Assembly: GCA_013139625.1 (NCBI GenBank)
Contig: WTAK01000307.1
Location: 1 to 7,443 of the forward strand
Length of the DNA stretch: 7,443 nucleotides
Source of the DNA: Candidatus Delongbacteria bacterium
Lineage (GTDB): Bacteria; UBA4055
Direction: 5' to 3'
Below are positions 6,804-7,443 of this stretch, in pieces (the stretch's first letter is position 1; each line of letters begins with the position of its first letter). Made by a program: the position numbers and the translations under genes. The notes below the pieces were generated by a model. That model had not been told where the DNA came from. It saw only the letters and a program-made list of their open reading frames with translations, and did no database searches.

Positions 6804-7443
6804 TTAATCATTGTTATCATGGAATTTAGTACCCCACTCAATACCAGTTTTAAAATACTTAAGATTATTTATATTGAGACCGTTAATATGATTTGATTGT
6901 AATTTTACTTTACCTTTGTGAAAAAATAAATCATATATATATTCTTCGGTATATTCACCGAATTCTCCCATTAGATTTGGATTATATTTAAAAATATCAT
7001 AAGGAACTGGATTATTTGATGTTAGTAAAATACTTATTTCTTGATGTGTAGTACCGTCTTTTAAATTATTAAGCAAAGTACAATTATTATCATTCCCCAT
7101 TAGTAAACTTACGATATCCTCCTGGAGCAGTTTCCAAGTTTTAAAAATAAATGTTTTATGATCAGGATCAGGTGGGGTAATTAAACTATTATGAGATGCT
7201 GTGATAATATTATCAGCGACATAGTTGTCTCCAATTTCTACATAAACAGGAACATTAGTATCAGAAAAAAGGATTTTATTGGTCTGATCAAAATGGTAGT
7301 TTTTTCCATTGTCCCCAGTAATATCCCCAGTAGGTTCAAAGCTTATATCATTGTATGGATTAGCTTCACCTCCATTGAGTATTGAACCTCCATGGTTTAT
7401 GAATAGCTCATATTCCCGATTATCATAAACAGTATTATTTGTG
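6804..7443 (-). CDS. Unrecognised protein, C-terminal part
   Basis: The frame is open from the right edge to a TAA at 6804-6806, giving 212 complete codons before the stop; the N-terminus lies outside the window. An ATG at 7098-7100 is internal: the frame continues upstream through residues such as VPVYVEIGDNYVADNIITAS, and no ribosome site precedes that ATG at good spacing. The visible part is rich in Asn, Asp, Gly and aromatic residues, as is common in secreted FCB proteins. It has no membrane segment, no GLUG motif and, notably, no T9SS sorting domain; it ends GIEWGTKFHDNND. I do not recognise a family. It is followed after 14 bases by the small sorting-domain gene, so they probably form an operon. 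Confidence 0.7.
   Translation of the reverse strand, partial: TNNTVYDNREYELFINHGGSILNGGEANPYNDISFEPTGDITGDNGKNYHFDQTNKILFSDTNVPVYVEIGDNYVADNIITASHNSLITPPDPDHKTFIFKTWKLLQEDIVSLLMGNDNNCTLLNNLKDGTTHQEISILLTSNNPVPYDIFKYNPNLMGEFGEYTEEYIYDLFFHKGKVKLQSNHINGLNINNLKYFKTGIEWGTKFHDNND

Noticed and set aside
6804..7100. Complete 98-residue gene starting at 7100
   Set aside because: The same frame stays open from 7100 to the right edge, and no properly spaced ribosome site precedes the ATG. It is the C-terminal end of a larger gene.

Overview
This AT-rich window looks like a chromosomal segment from a member of the FCB group. The strongest clue is the C-terminal secretion signal of the type IX secretion system (T9SS, Por type), here with the NPFNPxT motif. 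It occurs in two proteins in the window and is of the style common in Cloacimonadota, Marinimicrobia, Ignavibacteria and Delongbacteria-like lineages. I lean towards Cloacimonadota or a relative, but the sequence does not settle the phylum.

Layout. Positions 1-3068 hold two tandem minus-strand paralogues. The upstream one (3068 to 669) is an intact 799-residue secreted protein with a signal peptide, two blocks of GLUG repeats around a fibronectin-III-like domain, and a T9SS sorting domain. The downstream one starts 33 bases later (start at 636) and runs off the left edge. It shares an almost identical leader and signal-peptide DNA segment, but a one-base loss just after its ATG puts the start out of frame. 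A 249-base divergent spacer (3069-3317) follows and contains a GC-rich inverted repeat. The plus-strand gene at 3318-6263 encodes a 981-residue protein. Its first half is a GlmL/MutL-type actin-like ATPase, the family linked to adenosylcobalamin-dependent mutases. Its second half is a long extension not found in classical GlmL. The short convergent spacer 6264-6339 carries a 48-base sequence that folds exactly into a three-way junction. The right end (6340-7443) returns to minus-strand surface genes: a 149-residue protein that is little more than a signal peptide plus a sorting domain, preceded by the C-terminal part of an unrecognised protein that runs off the right edge.

How it fits together. 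The minus-strand genes are a set of exported, probably surface-attached proteins. The mutase-accessory gene is an unrelated plus-strand metabolic gene set between them, with a structured palindromic element on each side. No mutase subunit gene is in view. I see no tRNA, rRNA, CRISPR array, transposase, phage or defence gene. The best candidates for something undescribed are the two palindromic elements, the double-length GlmL fusion, and the damaged start of the duplicated GLUG gene.
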